The notes: generated by a model from the sequence alone, not told the origin. Positions 44,578 to 55,060 are shown, counted from the first letter of the stretch. The stretch is DNA of 64,000 nucleotides from Adiantum capillus-veneris (GCA_014529385.2 CM043960.1:119294543-119358542); one strand, 5' to 3'. Numbers and translations are program-made.

Positions 44578-46449
44578 ATGCACTTACGCTCTGGGCGGGT
44601 GCTAGAACAAGAGCATATTGAGGGTGCCTCTGTTCATACGGACACCCATTACCCATCCACGATAAGCTCTAGACCCTCAACGGGGACACAAGGTAGCACC
44701 ACCCAAGACCCTAAAATAGCCGCTAGTGATTCCTCCTCCGACTCAGAAATCATGGAAGCATACCCTACCCAAAACACTGAGAGAGAAGGCCATGCACCTC
44801 CCGAAGCTCCACAGCCTAGTACTAGTATGTTTAGCCGTTTCATGGAAACATTAGGTAGAGCTACTCGCTCGGAACCTAATGCAAATGAAGCACACGAAGG
44901 GGGTGGGGAAGTGGACTCTCCTTTCACATCGCACGTGGACCCCACACCCCCAAAGAGTGTCCATGTGGATATCCTACCAACTTCTTACCAAGAAGGCCCT
45001 GTTGAGCTGCCTCCTTCAGAAGTTCCCTCTAGAGTACCGTTGGTGGCAAGTAAAACCACGGGGAGCAACATTGCTTCTACCTCACAAGAAACCGTTAACA
45101 CGTCGACTCTAGAAGGATTGTTCATTAATGATCATTGGACATACGACCTCCACACTGAGGTGTTGACGGATCTACACTCTGGCCACGCCTACCATGTAGG
45201 ATGGATAGAGATTGTACAATCCACCTCTAGTGCCACGAGCATCGAAGATCAACAGAAAATGATCTGTAATGTTATCCATGGCATTATTCAATCAGAAAGG
45301 CAAAACCGAGGGGTAAATATACTCTCAACTGGCCCCATGAGATTTCTGGATACGAGCAAGGCTCAACAGCCTACTCTATCACAAATGGAGACTCCTCTAA
45401 TGAGCCCCATGGACCCATCTTACGTCATTTCACCTGGGGTCTCTATGCAATCTGAGCCTCCGAGCGAAAACTTTAGCTTCCCTAACTTGGCTCAACCCTC
45501 TATCAAGGAAAACACAGTGCTCACTCCAGGGATAAGCCTAACAGAGAATGTACCGATGACATCTACGGTTAGCGTAGTGCCACTACCTAGTGTCGTAGTA
45601 CCTAATATGGGGCCTCGACCGTATGTGCCTCTAGCCCCTTCTGCACACATGGCCCCCACACCTCCAATTGTACCACTTGCTTATGCTCCTCGAGTGCCGC
45701 TCCCTAGCTCTTATCCGAGTGGACCTATGCCCAGTTATGTTCCATATCCTGCATCATCTACACATATGCCAATACCGGTACCCGTTCCTCTCCCACATAT
45801 GATTCCAAGAGTACCTCCACCGGCCCTGCCTCCTCACATAGGTGACTTGGCAGCGTTTGCTCAAACCATAGGTCGATCTAACTCGGAAAATATGCGTCAC
45901 GCATCTGATAGAGAGCCTAGAAGTAAGGCAGTACAAATTGCCAAACTCACGCAAAAATTCAATGGGGACGAAGATGCTAGAAAACACATTGAAGTGTTTG
46001 AACAAGTATGTGATTCCTTAGGGGAACGTAACAAACTACATAAGTGCAATGCCTTAAGCTTGACATTAAGTGGGAAGGCTGGAGATTGGTATAGAACCCT
46101 AAGGGTGGACGAGAAAACAATCTACCCTACCCTTCGAAGGTTGTTTCTAAAGGAGTACATACGAGAAGGTGTGCTTTGGGGTGTAGCATCTCAGCTACAG
46201 AAGGCCGAACGTAAGGAAGGAGAGTCAGTAAGGGACTTCATTAGTCGTCTAAAGCACTTAAACTCTCGCTGCCCTGTAAATGAGCGCTTCAACAATAACC
46301 AACTGCTTGATCGATTCATTCGAGGGTTGAGGAATGAAGGAATCTATAATGGACTAGTGATTAGGTATCACAACCTGGGAAGATGTCACTGCCAATGCAA
46401 TCCAACTAGAGGACAACTTGATGATAGCAGGCATGAGGGTGTCTACTGA
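44578..46449 (+). CDS. Element D Gag
   Basis: 623-codon ORF opening MHLRSGRVLEQE. A disordered Pro/Ser/Thr-rich first half (proline-rich 45590-45840) is followed by the Retrotrans_gag capsid-like domain at about 45950-46360: KFNGDEDARKHIEVFEQV, LSGKAGDWYRTL, RRLFLKEYI, ESVRDFISRLKHL and DRFIRGLRNEGI. The frame continues past the point (near 46375) where the downstream ORF reads on in the +1 frame; the final residues before the stop look like off-frame translation. So Gag and the next ORF were one frame, or are joined by +1 frameshifting. Confidence 0.85.
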   Translation: MHLRSGRVLEQEHIEGASVHTDTHYPSTISSRPSTGTQGSTTQDPKIAASDSSSDSEIMEAYPTQNTEREGHAPPEAPQPSTSMFSRFMETLGRATRSEPNANEAHEGGGEVDSPFTSHVDPTPPKSVHVDILPTSYQEGPVELPPSEVPSRVPLVASKTTGSNIASTSQETVNTSTLEGLFINDHWTYDLHTEVLTDLHSGHAYHVGWIEIVQSTSSATSIEDQQKMICNVIHGIIQSERQNRGVNILSTGPMRFLDTSKAQQPTLSQMETPLMSPMDPSYVISPGVSMQSEPPSENFSFPNLAQPSIKENTVLTPGISLTENVPMTSTVSVVPLPSVVVPNMGPRPYVPLAPSAHMAPTPPIVPLAYAPRVPLPSSYPSGPMPSYVPYPASSTHMPIPVPVPLPHMIPRVPPPALPPHIGDLAAFAQTIGRSNSENMRHASDREPRSKAVQIAKLTQKFNGDEDARKHIEVFEQVCDSLGERNKLHKCNALSLTLSGKAGDWYRTLRVDEKTIYPTLRRLFLKEYIREGVLWGVASQLQKAERKEGESVRDFISRLKHLNSRCPVNERFNNNQLLDRFIRGLRNEGIYNGLVIRYHNLGRCHCQCNPTRGQLDDSRHEGVY

Positions 46450-49400
46450 CACGAGATCCACTAGCTCACAAGCCATTGAGTATGAACCCATGACTGCAAA
46501 GCCCATTGCCAATGAGCCAAAGGTATTTGAGACATTCTTGACAGACCTCACCAAGGCAATCCAAGAGTCTCTTAAGGATAATCGACCCCCTCAAAATAGT
46601 CACATGTATCCAAGAAGGGAGCAACAATGGTGTTCCATTTGCTTAGGCCCACATAGCACTAGTGAGTGCCCTACGTTTAGAGTAAAATTTAATGGAGCTT
46701 GCAACGCATGTGGTAGGTATGGTCACCAAGCTAAGGATTGTTTAATGATCAAACGTATGATGGCAAATAGACCACCTGTAGCCTGGACGGATGCGCCTCG
46801 AGCTCCTGTATTGATGCCTACTCCACCTGTTGAGCAACTACCGCAACACATGGTCCCTAGATCTCAAAATGTTGTACAAGCTACACCGCTACCACCTCCT
46901 GTGCTAGGACCGCAGCCCCCGCATCCAAGAGTCGCCCCTATGAACCAAGTGGGTTGCGAGCCATCTAATGCTTATGCAGATGGCTGTGAGGAGGAAATAG
47001 ACACTAGTATTGCCTACAGACTTGATACATTGAAAGAGTGTCCTATATACTACATGGAAGATTGTTGGGGACAAGTCAAGCCGGTTTATCAAGCTGCTGC
47101 TCTCGCATCCAGAGGTCAAAATATCAACACCCAGGCTAGGAGGCCACCTCTTCAATGCTACGAGTGTGGTGGACCACATCGAGCAGCGGAGTGCCCTATT
47201 AGGCTGCAAAAGAATGTTGCACAGATGCAAATGAATCAAGGGAGCACGTCTACAATGCCAATACTCACATGTAATCGTTGTGGCATAGATCACTTGATTG
47301 CCCAATGCCCCTATAACCCAAATGCGCCTAAAATCACACCCCTGAATTTGGTCGAAATTGCTAGTGTGACATCGCCAATACCACCCGTCGCACCTGCTTA
47401 TGCGATTACACGGTCCATGCTTCAAGGGCCAGGCCATATCCTCGAAGAGAGAGATACCGCGTCAGTTATCCAAGCAAAGAAAAAGAAGACACGAAGGAAG
47501 AAGTCGCAGAATACGGAAAATTCAAAGCCAAGTTCCAAAACAAACATAGGAACAGGAGATGACCCCGTGTATATGAATGACCTCGAGGATGATTCAGATT
47601 CAGTCGAGACAATGGAGACTAGAACCAATACCACAAAGGGAAAGACCGACAAAGAAAACCGTAACATGGAACCAAATGAAAACCGAATAAGAGAAAACCA
47701 TAAAGAGCCTCTGAAAACACCACAAGTGTTTCCAAATCCAATCCAAGACCCCCAAGATAAACCGCAGGGGCAAAAAGGGAAGAATCGTAAAAAGCAGATC
47801 GGGAGGTACCCAAACCCTGTAGACGAGATTAAGCAGGTGAAACATCTAAGAGATTTAGTGGAGGAGACTCAAAGGAAACTAGAACCAGAACCCATGCAGG
47901 TCAAAATTCATGACACAGTGTTTCCCACGCAAGTTCATCCACCCCACATGAACCATAGACCGTTAGCCATATCTAGTATCATCCAAGAAGGGAGTGAGGA
48001 CGGGACATCAGAAAGTGAGCATACACCTTTCTTGTTGGAAAGGATGTTTAACGAAGGAATACCTGATCCCATTGAGGAATATGAGATTCCATCCTCACCA
48101 GTTCCTAGTCAAGGACCTACACCCTGCAAAACGCCAATGAATGTTGCCAAACTAGTGGACTTCATGTCTTCTGAGGTCCGAACCACGATCATAGCAAAGC
48201 TGTATGGAGATCCTGAGTTATTCCTTGCACTTCGAGCATTCCTTAACGGAGAGCTACGAACGGGATTACCGCAGTTTGCACAACCAAATAGGCCTGACTC
48301 GATTATAATTGATGAGGAAAATCATGTGCAATCACTTGACTTAGATGGACACGAGTCTGTGATCGAGGTACCCATTAACGAATTAGGGCAGTATTTTGAA
48401 GGCAACGAGTCTAATGCGACCCTACCCATCACTACCAAGGGATTAACTATAAAGGGAATTCTTGATGGTGGTGCGGGAGTTAGCATCGTTACAAAAGATT
48501 GTTGGGAATCCATGGGAAAACCCCGCCTCAGTGTTACTAACATTGTGGTAAAGATGGCAAATGGTACCATAGCCAAACCTATGGGGATGCTCAAGGATCT
48601 TAAGATCAAAGTTCTAGGACACAAGGTACGACATACGTTCATTGTAATGGATTTCTCTAAACACCTTATGTCATATGAAATGATTTTAGGACGACCATTC
48701 ATGAGGGAAGCACAAATGGTTCACCATTGGTCTAAAAATCATGTCTATTTGCAATTCCAAGACTCTGTCCTTAGAGTGGATTTGGTGACTGGTAAGGTAC
48801 ACCCCTTAGGGAGTAAAACCATTATTGATCATCGCTCTGACACCACAGTTCACTCGGCCCCACTACAATATTGTTACACTTGTAAGAAGGATACAGACAT
48901 TGGCCAAGATTCTCCTTACATGGATGTGTTACCGGGTATGACGGAATCAGACAATGTGGATTGGGTCCACCTAGCATCAACCATAGACACTTGGGGAAAT
49001 AGGGGGACGACCTGGGTAACACCTGAGGGGGATGAAATGCCTATACCCTTAAATATGCTACAAGCAATGCATATCGCTTCCGACAAGACTCATCCTAATG
49101 TAACGAAGAAAACATACAAGTGGGTCCCTAAAGCTTCTTTAGTGACCATAGCTAGTGCTAAAAAACAGAAGCCTTGTAAGAAACGTACCACTCGCTCCAA
49201 GAAAAGTAAGAAAATGTTGCGATGGATCCCTAAACGACTATTGGAAGCCCAAGGCTACTATCAAGGAAATGATCAAATCTGGGTGCCAAAACGTAGATTG
49301 TGCTCTTACCTATCACCTGACCCAAGTGAGCCCAATCCCGTAGTTCCAAAACGAATCAATGATTGTGGAAAGGAAAAAATCACAGAATGCTACACACCCG

Positions 49401-49747
49401 CTCCCGAGCTAGTTTGGGTACCAAAGAAAGAACGATTTGTTCCACCTAGCTCAGGAAGGGGGGAGTCCCATGAAGATTCTAGCTCCTCATGTAATACATC
49501 CATAGAGGTAAAAGCTTCTACACTGCCTCCATCTATAGTAGTGGACCTCAATGAAGCTACAAGAGAATCCACACCTCCCAGTGTTCAAGAATCACCTAAT
49601 GAACCACTTCAAGTTCGATCCTGGGAGAGTACCTTACCACCCTTGCAACTTGACGAGGCACCTAGGGTAATAGAAAACTACTGGCAAAAATCCTCACCTA
49701 TTACCAACTGGAACAATTGGTTTCAGAGGGTGACAAGCTCATTTTAA
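46418..49747 (+). CDS. Element D nucleocapsid-protease polyprotein with W[VI]PK repeats
   Basis: 1,109 codons, uninterrupted. Four zinc knuckles: CSICLGPHSTSEC, CNACGRYGHQAKDC, CYECGGPHRAAEC and CNRCGIDHLIAQC; three have CX2CX3HX4C spacing. A charged Lys/Glu linker follows. The retropepsin (about 48430-48720) has GILDGGAGVSIV and YEMILGRPFMREA. A C-terminal extension of about 340 residues carries four W[VI]PK motifs (KWVPK near 49117, RWIPK near 49220, IWVPK near 49278, VWVPK near 49413). The expected reverse transcriptase after the protease is absent. Start at 46418 is formal; translation probably comes from Gag by frameshift. Confidence 0.85.
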   Translation: MMIAGMRVSTDTRSTSSQAIEYEPMTAKPIANEPKVFETFLTDLTKAIQESLKDNRPPQNSHMYPRREQQWCSICLGPHSTSECPTFRVKFNGACNACGRYGHQAKDCLMIKRMMANRPPVAWTDAPRAPVLMPTPPVEQLPQHMVPRSQNVVQATPLPPPVLGPQPPHPRVAPMNQVGCEPSNAYADGCEEEIDTSIAYRLDTLKECPIYYMEDCWGQVKPVYQAAALASRGQNINTQARRPPLQCYECGGPHRAAECPIRLQKNVAQMQMNQGSTSTMPILTCNRCGIDHLIAQCPYNPNAPKITPLNLVEIASVTSPIPPVAPAYAITRSMLQGPGHILEERDTASVIQAKKKKTRRKKSQNTENSKPSSKTNIGTGDDPVYMNDLEDDSDSVETMETRTNTTKGKTDKENRNMEPNENRIRENHKEPLKTPQVFPNPIQDPQDKPQGQKGKNRKKQIGRYPNPVDEIKQVKHLRDLVEETQRKLEPEPMQVKIHDTVFPTQVHPPHMNHRPLAISSIIQEGSEDGTSESEHTPFLLERMFNEGIPDPIEEYEIPSSPVPSQGPTPCKTPMNVAKLVDFMSSEVRTTIIAKLYGDPELFLALRAFLNGELRTGLPQFAQPNRPDSIIIDEENHVQSLDLDGHESVIEVPINELGQYFEGNESNATLPITTKGLTIKGILDGGAGVSIVTKDCWESMGKPRLSVTNIVVKMANGTIAKPMGMLKDLKIKVLGHKVRHTFIVMDFSKHLMSYEMILGRPFMREAQMVHHWSKNHVYLQFQDSVLRVDLVTGKVHPLGSKTIIDHRSDTTVHSAPLQYCYTCKKDTDIGQDSPYMDVLPGMTESDNVDWVHLASTIDTWGNRGTTWVTPEGDEMPIPLNMLQAMHIASDKTHPNVTKKTYKWVPKASLVTIASAKKQKPCKKRTTRSKKSKKMLRWIPKRLLEAQGYYQGNDQIWVPKRRLCSYLSPDPSEPNPVVPKRINDCGKEKITECYTPAPELVWVPKKERFVPPSSGRGESHEDSSSSCNTSIEVKASTLPPSIVVDLNEATRESTPPSVQESPNEPLQVRSWESTLPPLQLDEAPRVIENYWQKSSPITNWNNWFQRVTSSF

Positions 49748-51356
49748 ATGGTATGATCTACCCAAGGAAGGGGGGAGTGTTTGCTGACAGTCATCATTCA
49801 TTTGTTTCCCTCTCAACCTTTTTCCCTGACCTCTCAATTCCAATCTTATGGAATGTACATATAAAGCTTTATACTCACAAAAAAAAAAAAAAAGAGCAAG
49901 ACCAATTAGCAAACGAGTATGCACATTAAAGTCAAAACATTGACTTAGACCTACACATGTCACATTTGGTATAGTGAAACAGAAACCTATGCCATAAAAC
50001 ACCTTTGATCCTCATCACCTGAGTGATGGAGGGTAGGTAAGATTAGTACGATAGGAGTGTTTCTGTTTTAGAGTTGAGTGATTAGCAAAGTTCTCTTTTC
50101 CCACTAATGTGCCTCCTGGAGGTATTCCTTTTGTTTCCTAGTGTGTACAGGAGCGTGTTGCTATTGATAGGATTTGGATCTTCATGGAACCTTCAGATCA
50201 AGCGCGACCATCAACACAAACAGGTGTTTCTTGTCCATTAGCATTTCCCTTATCTTTTTTGCATCTATGATTGTCTGCCTTGATTGTGATTGGTAGCATA
50301 ATATTCAGTGCATATTGATTAGTATCAAACATTTAATTCAATGTAATGTTTTGTCATAATCACTTGTTTAGGGGTAAAACTCAAGCAGTCCGACTAAGCT
50401 AGTTTGACCAAGCTAGGTATTAGAGATCTTCTCTTAATACCATGGGGAATGCCTTCCTAATAAGCAATGGTTACTTAGGTTCTTAATCCGATTTAGGCAG
50501 CATTGTATGAAATGTACTAGGGCTTTCTAGTGGGCTTGACCCTATTGACCTTTAGCTTAAGTATTATAAAGGGAGTTTACTAATGTGATGAGCCTGGGGA
50601 GGGTAACAGTGTTATATGACCCCCCAAAGTTACAAAATTAAAATGTTGAAAATGAACAAACAAAAAATCAAAGTGCCACAATGTAAAATTTTAAGCTGGA
50701 AGAGAAATCTCAGCTTAATTTGGTACTTCACTCACATGTATCGCCTATGGTACTAGAGCCCTAGAGGTTCCCAGTGTGGGCGCTTTTCCTTGAAAAGCAA
50801 AAAACCCAAGGCATACAAAATAAGCACACACATCAAAATTGAATCAGTGTGAAAAGACTTTGGGGGGTCAACGAAAAAGTAATCAGTCAGGCGATGATTT
50901 CATGAGAAATTCCTTTTATGGTAGCTTAACTACAAAGTCTTCTAGGTATAGCCTCTAGTCAGCCCTCGAACATGAATACTTGGCTCTCGCGATTAAACAA
51001 CTTAATTGACCACAGAAAATTAAGAAGCTTACCCATGGTATTAATATTCGATCTCTAGTGCTTTTCGACCGTCAAATTAGTGACCCCAGACTTGTTTAAT
51101 TTTCTACCTTTACATCTGTTTATGCATTTGATTACATTGCAATTTAATGTTCATTGCTGACAAATTGTTTGAAATTCTTTTACCAATCAATTTGTCTACC
51201 TAAAACTGCATATGCTTTTTAAGAGAATGCAATTACTGTGCCAATGTTGTTTGATTTTGCAGTGACTGAAGAAGGCTAAGGACATTCATCTCAAATGCTC
51301 TTCCACCTCGACGAACCAGCTTCAACTCAATAGCTTCCGAGGACGGAATCTACATC
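49748..51356 (+). other. Element D 3' non-coding region with internal polypurine tract
   Basis: 1.6 kb without a credible ORF. AAGGAAGGGGGGAGTG at 49764-49779 lies 17 nt after the stop and resembles the terminal tract. No sequence similarity to a pol gene is visible, so pol was lost rather than decayed in place. Confidence 0.7.
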
Positions 51357-51369
51357 AGGAAGGGGGGCA
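51357..51369 (+). other. Polypurine tract of element D
   Basis: AGGAAGGGGGGC(A) directly before TGTTAACC. Confidence 0.85.
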
Positions 51370-51654
51370 TGTTAACCCTCACGGCACACGGACACCCTAT
51401 GATCTATAAACGTTGTATTATTTAGAGTCAGGTACCGGGCTTGTCGGTCCAATAGGGAAAGGTAGAGTGATCGTCGATGAGAGGCGCACTTTAACTTGGA
51501 CATTCAAGGGATTAGTTGGTTAAGCATGGGCGCCCAAGTGTGAATGGGGTGAGCTCCTATAAAAGCCAACTAAACCTAATTTTTACTCATTCTCTCATTT
51601 GTGCAATTGAAGAGTGCTCTTGCTCCACCTCCATCTTCTTCTTCTTCACCTCCT

Positions 51655-51686
<32 letters not shown>

Positions 51687-51937
51687 GGAGAGTGTGTGTG
51701 CAATCGAGCATTACGAAGGCACGACGGCGGCGAAGCGGTTGAGCGCGGCACGACTGTAGCTTCTTCTTCATCGCGGCGAGGAATCCACCACGAAGGCGAG
51801 CGTAGAGCGGTGAGTGACACACCCTTTGTTCTCTTGAGCTTTCTAGTTTAGGCTTGTTGTGTGCTTGGAGCCGTTTGTGGCTCGCACACAGTGTATTGGC
51901 AAGTCCCTTGCTTCGACAGTGCGGCAAGGAGTGCACA
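51370..51937 (+). repeat. 3' LTR of element D
   Basis: 568 bp, pairs with 43040-43609; TATAAAAG at 51558-51565; followed by AAAGC. Confidence 0.95.
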
Positions 51938-52443
51938 AAAGCAAACACACAAGAGTATGTTTCTAAATGTGTGGTATGCCAAAAGACGAAGTTTGATAGA
52001 GGGAAGAAACCTGGATTGCTTCAACCATTGCCAATACCTAATTCACCATTGTAGAGCATATCCATGGATTTTATCTTTGGATTGCCTAAGTCTATCCATA
52101 GGAATATGGGAATATGGATGATAGTAGACAAGTTCAGCAAACAAGCTCATTTTATACCTATCAAAAAGACTATCAAAGCCCATCAAATGGCAACCCTCTT
52201 CATATCACAAATCTTCAAGTACCATGGCTTGCCAATGTCCAGAGTGTCGGATAGAGATCCTAGAATGACCAATAATTTTTGGAAGGGTCTCTCTGAGAAT
52301 TTAGGACAAGGCTAAACTTCTCTTTGGCCTATCACCCTCAAACGGATGGCCAAAGTGAAATATCTAGCCTAACAATTCTTGATCTACTAAAATCCTACGT
52401 AATGGAAGTAGATCAAAGGTACCAATGGGAGAAGTACTTACCG
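51938..52443 (+). pseudogene. Element E integrase (zinc finger end and core)
   Basis: Resumes after D with EYVSKCVVCQKTKFDRGKK (CxxC of the HHCC finger), SMDFIFGLPKS, MIVDKFSKQAHFIP and VSDRDPRMT. A frame change near 52310 is followed by YHPQTDGQSE-type codons. A TAG near 52054 and the frameshift make it non-functional. Cut at 52443 by the MITE within EKYLP / LVEYAYNN. Confidence 0.85.
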
Positions 52444-52731
52444 GGTGAAAGCATGTTAACCTGTCGTGCTTTTTGTGCTAGTTAGCAGTTTCAAGTTAGC
52501 ACATCTTCAAAAAGTTGGGCGTCCGGTAAATTTTTTACAAATAATATCAAAATTTGTCGGAGGTTGTACATTTGGATTCCTTGTTTCAAGTGCTTTCTAT
52601 TGATATATCATATGTCATAGATCTTGGAGATGTAGCTCAAATTATTGTACTAGTTAGCATATGTCAAAATTGTGCTAGTTAGCAGTGTCCGGGACATGAA
52701 AAAGCATGACAGGTTAACATGCTTTCACCCA
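52444..52731. mobile_element. MITE inserted in element E integrase
   Basis: About 288 bp with inverted ends GGTGAAAGCATGTTAACCTG and CAGGTTAACATGCTTTCACC, extending to roughly 30 bp with one mismatch. TACCG flanks both sides (52439-52443, 52732-52736), and E coding reads straight on across the target when the insert is skipped (EKYLP to LVEYAYNN). Three GTGCTAGTTAGCA-like words lie inside. No ORF. Superfamily unclear: a 5-bp duplication would fit some hAT-like elements. Confidence 0.85.
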
Positions 52732-52736
52732 TACCG

Positions 52737-53441
52737 TTAGTGGAGTATGCCTACAATAACACTATACATACCTCCACGAGAAAAGCATATTTTGAAGATA
52801 ATTGAGGTAAGATCTAAAAGTCCCTTGCTACTTAAGGTACAGGGAAGATCTTCGCTATTGCGGATGAGTATATCCGAGACCTACAAGAATCTTTCCAGAA
52901 GATTAAGGATGCTATCTCTATCTCACAGCAAAGGCAAAAGGCTGTTGTTAATAAGCATAGAAGAGCTCAAGCCTTTAAAAAAAATGATTGGGTCTTACTT
53001 CAATTTCCCAAGGCTCGATTAAGGCACACAGCAGGCAAGAATCCTACAGGACACGAAAGATACTATGCTAAATTAGCAAAAAGGTACTATGGTCCCTTCC
53101 AGATTCTTAGACCAATCAACGAGATGGCCTATCAACTCAAGGTGCCCAGTCATTGGCTCATACACAATGCTTTCCATGTGAGTCTACTAAATCCTTACAA
53201 AGGAGAGCCACCTCAAGAACCAATTATTGAAGACCCACCGGAGATCGAGGACCAAGAAGACGTGCTGTATCGCGAGTCCATTCTCCGACATGAAGACAAG
53301 GTACTAAGAGGTGGTAAGATTATCCCATGTTATCTTATTAAGTTTAAGAACTATCCTTTTGAAGATGCTAGAAGGATGCAAGGCATACAATTAAAGGATA
53401 ACCTAAACCTTGTCAATGCTTACAGTGCTTCCCTAGAGTAA
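52737..53441 (+). pseudogene. Element E integrase C terminus and chromodomain
   Basis: The integrase tail (LLQFPKARLRH, RYYGPFQILRPINEMAYQLKVP...HNAFHVSLL) runs into a chromodomain (about 53265-53400: ESILRHEDKVLRGGKIIPCYLIKFKNYPFEDARRMQ), which in chromoviruses directs integration to heterochromatin. An aromatic cage position appears changed (W to R in ARRM, where relatives have ARWM-type). A frameshift lies near 52930. Confidence 0.85.
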
Positions 53442-53899
53442 GCAAATGTAAAAATGTTTAAAATGAACAAAGTTTTTGTCTTATAAGACTCTTTTGTTCT
53501 TTATTGTGCACAAATGTTAAAAAGTATGCATGCTTAGGATCAAGTTTGCGTGGAGACAACGTCTTCCAGACACCAAATAGAGCTTGTCACTCTACTATGG
53601 AAGATTGATAAGACTAATGCGCAGACATGCTTGCAGGCGCAGCTTAGGCTCTCAAGCGCCCAATGGATTAGTCATCCATCCGGAACAATGTCGTAGGGAA
53701 AAATAGGGATCCTCTACCTGCTAGAAAAAGGACTAATGACTAGGCTTTATCTTCTCTACCTCATAGTCGAGAACGACTATGATTTCAAGAGAGAGGTAAT
53801 GTCATAATAACTAATAATCTGATTTTCCTAAATAATTTTCTCATGTTAAACTAAACATTTAGTATGGGGAAGTGCCAAGGGAGAAAAATCTAGAATATT
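53442..53899 (+). other. Element E 3' untranslated region
   Basis: About 460 bp between the chromodomain stop and the putative LTR. Purine-rich CCAAGGGAGAAAAATC near 53875-53890 is a weak polypurine tract. Confidence 0.5.
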
Positions 53900-54170
53900 T
53901 GTTAGGCTGGCAGACCGGTCACAGTAGGGATCCAAAGGAGTGAAAATATGGATCCAAAGGGAGGGCATCTGCAAAAGAGCAAAGTGCAACAATGGGCTTC
54001 AAAGATCCTAAGGTTCATCCCATTAAGACTTCCAAAAAGCTTAGGTTCCAAAATCAAATGAAATGTTTAATGGTCAAAATCTAAGTAATTTGGATGCTTG
54101 TGGGAAGACTCAAAAGTCTCTCCACATGGCTATCATGGAGGGGACGAGCCTTATATGCAGGGAATGAGAG

Positions 54171-54221
<51 letters not shown>

Positions 54222-55060
54222 TGCAAGCTCCCTTTACACAAAGGTCATAGTGGACACATGTCAGCTCACTAGCCTAGTTGCCCCCAAGGTGCATTCAAAT
54301 CTTATTGGATGGCCATAGAGGTGGACCAATGAGAATTAGGCTAGAGTAAACTTAGTTTAATTTATTTTAAACAATGATAAAAGAACCAATAGAAATTAAG
54401 CTCTAGAAGACTATTGGATAGTCTCCCAAGGGGTCCAACAAGCATTCAACATCCCAATGGATTTTTGCCTGATTCATATTGGCCAGAGACTAAGAGGTCC
54501 AATGAGAGTTTAATTGCATTATTTAAATACCTAAAGCTCTCACAAAAGGGAAAGGGGGACACATGTCACAAGGCTATCACTTATGCTTCTTAATTGTCAT
54601 TGGCTAAGCTTTGTAGGGGACAATAGGATGCCAGCATGAGTAAAAAGCAAGAGGGGTTGACAAGGCATTAGCACACACACACTCACACAACCTCATGTGT
54701 AAAGAAAAGAAGACTATCTCTCCTTCTCAAGCTTTAATGGAAAGCTCATCATCGACTCCAAGCTTGTGAGAAGGGAGGCCTACACCAACAACTCTTGGCT
54801 TTGTGATGCAGATCCAACCAAGAGCCAAGTTGCAATGCATGCCCATCTCCTCTACCATGCTAATTACTAAGCTATTATGAGTGATACATACTTCTTTCTC
54901 ATAAGATCAATACTCCTTCTTCCTCTCGATCTACTCTTATACCCCACTAGCTCTCACCATCTTCGAAGGTGTGTGAGGTCTTGGGTCTGAGATCGTGAGG
55001 GAATTGATGTTGTGTTTTCAAGTGTAAGTTTGGTGCTTGAATCTTCCATCTTCATTGCAC
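53900..55060 (+). repeat. Putative 3' LTR of element E
   Basis: Starts TGTTAGGCTGG. Up to about 54830 it matches the inverted block 1604-2479. Contains a (CA)n run 54174-54218 and a (CACACTCACA) region near 54672-54690. The end is uncertain, since the other copy is cut by element F. Confidence 0.55.

Larger units (their letters stand above)
43040..51937 (+). mobile_element. Non-autonomous Gypsy element D (gag-protease only)
   Basis: 8,898 bp with LTRs 43040-43609 and 51370-51937 (TGTTAACC...GTGCACA) and a perfect 5-bp target duplication AAAGC (43035-43039, 51938-51942). It carries a tRNA-Asp PBS and a polypurine tract. Coding capacity is Gag, zinc knuckles and retropepsin plus a long C-terminal extension. 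No reverse transcriptase, RNase H or integrase is present. LTRs differ at about seven substitutions by eye plus microsatellite length, the least diverged LTR pair seen complete here. Confidence 0.95.
41643..55060 (+). mobile_element. Gypsy chromodomain element E, 5'-truncated, interrupted by D and a MITE
   Basis: Reverse transcriptase to RNase H at 41643-43039, integrase at 51938-52443, integrase end and chromodomain at 52737-53441, then 3' untranslated DNA and an LTR from 53900. The chromodomain at the end of integrase marks a chromovirus. The 5' LTR, gag and protease are absent. The 3' end is not fixed by a target duplication, so 55060 is approximate. Confidence 0.75.

Noticed and set aside
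54094-54318. 74-codon ORF with a His-Thr repeat
   Set aside because: Generated by the (CA)n tract of the putative LTR.
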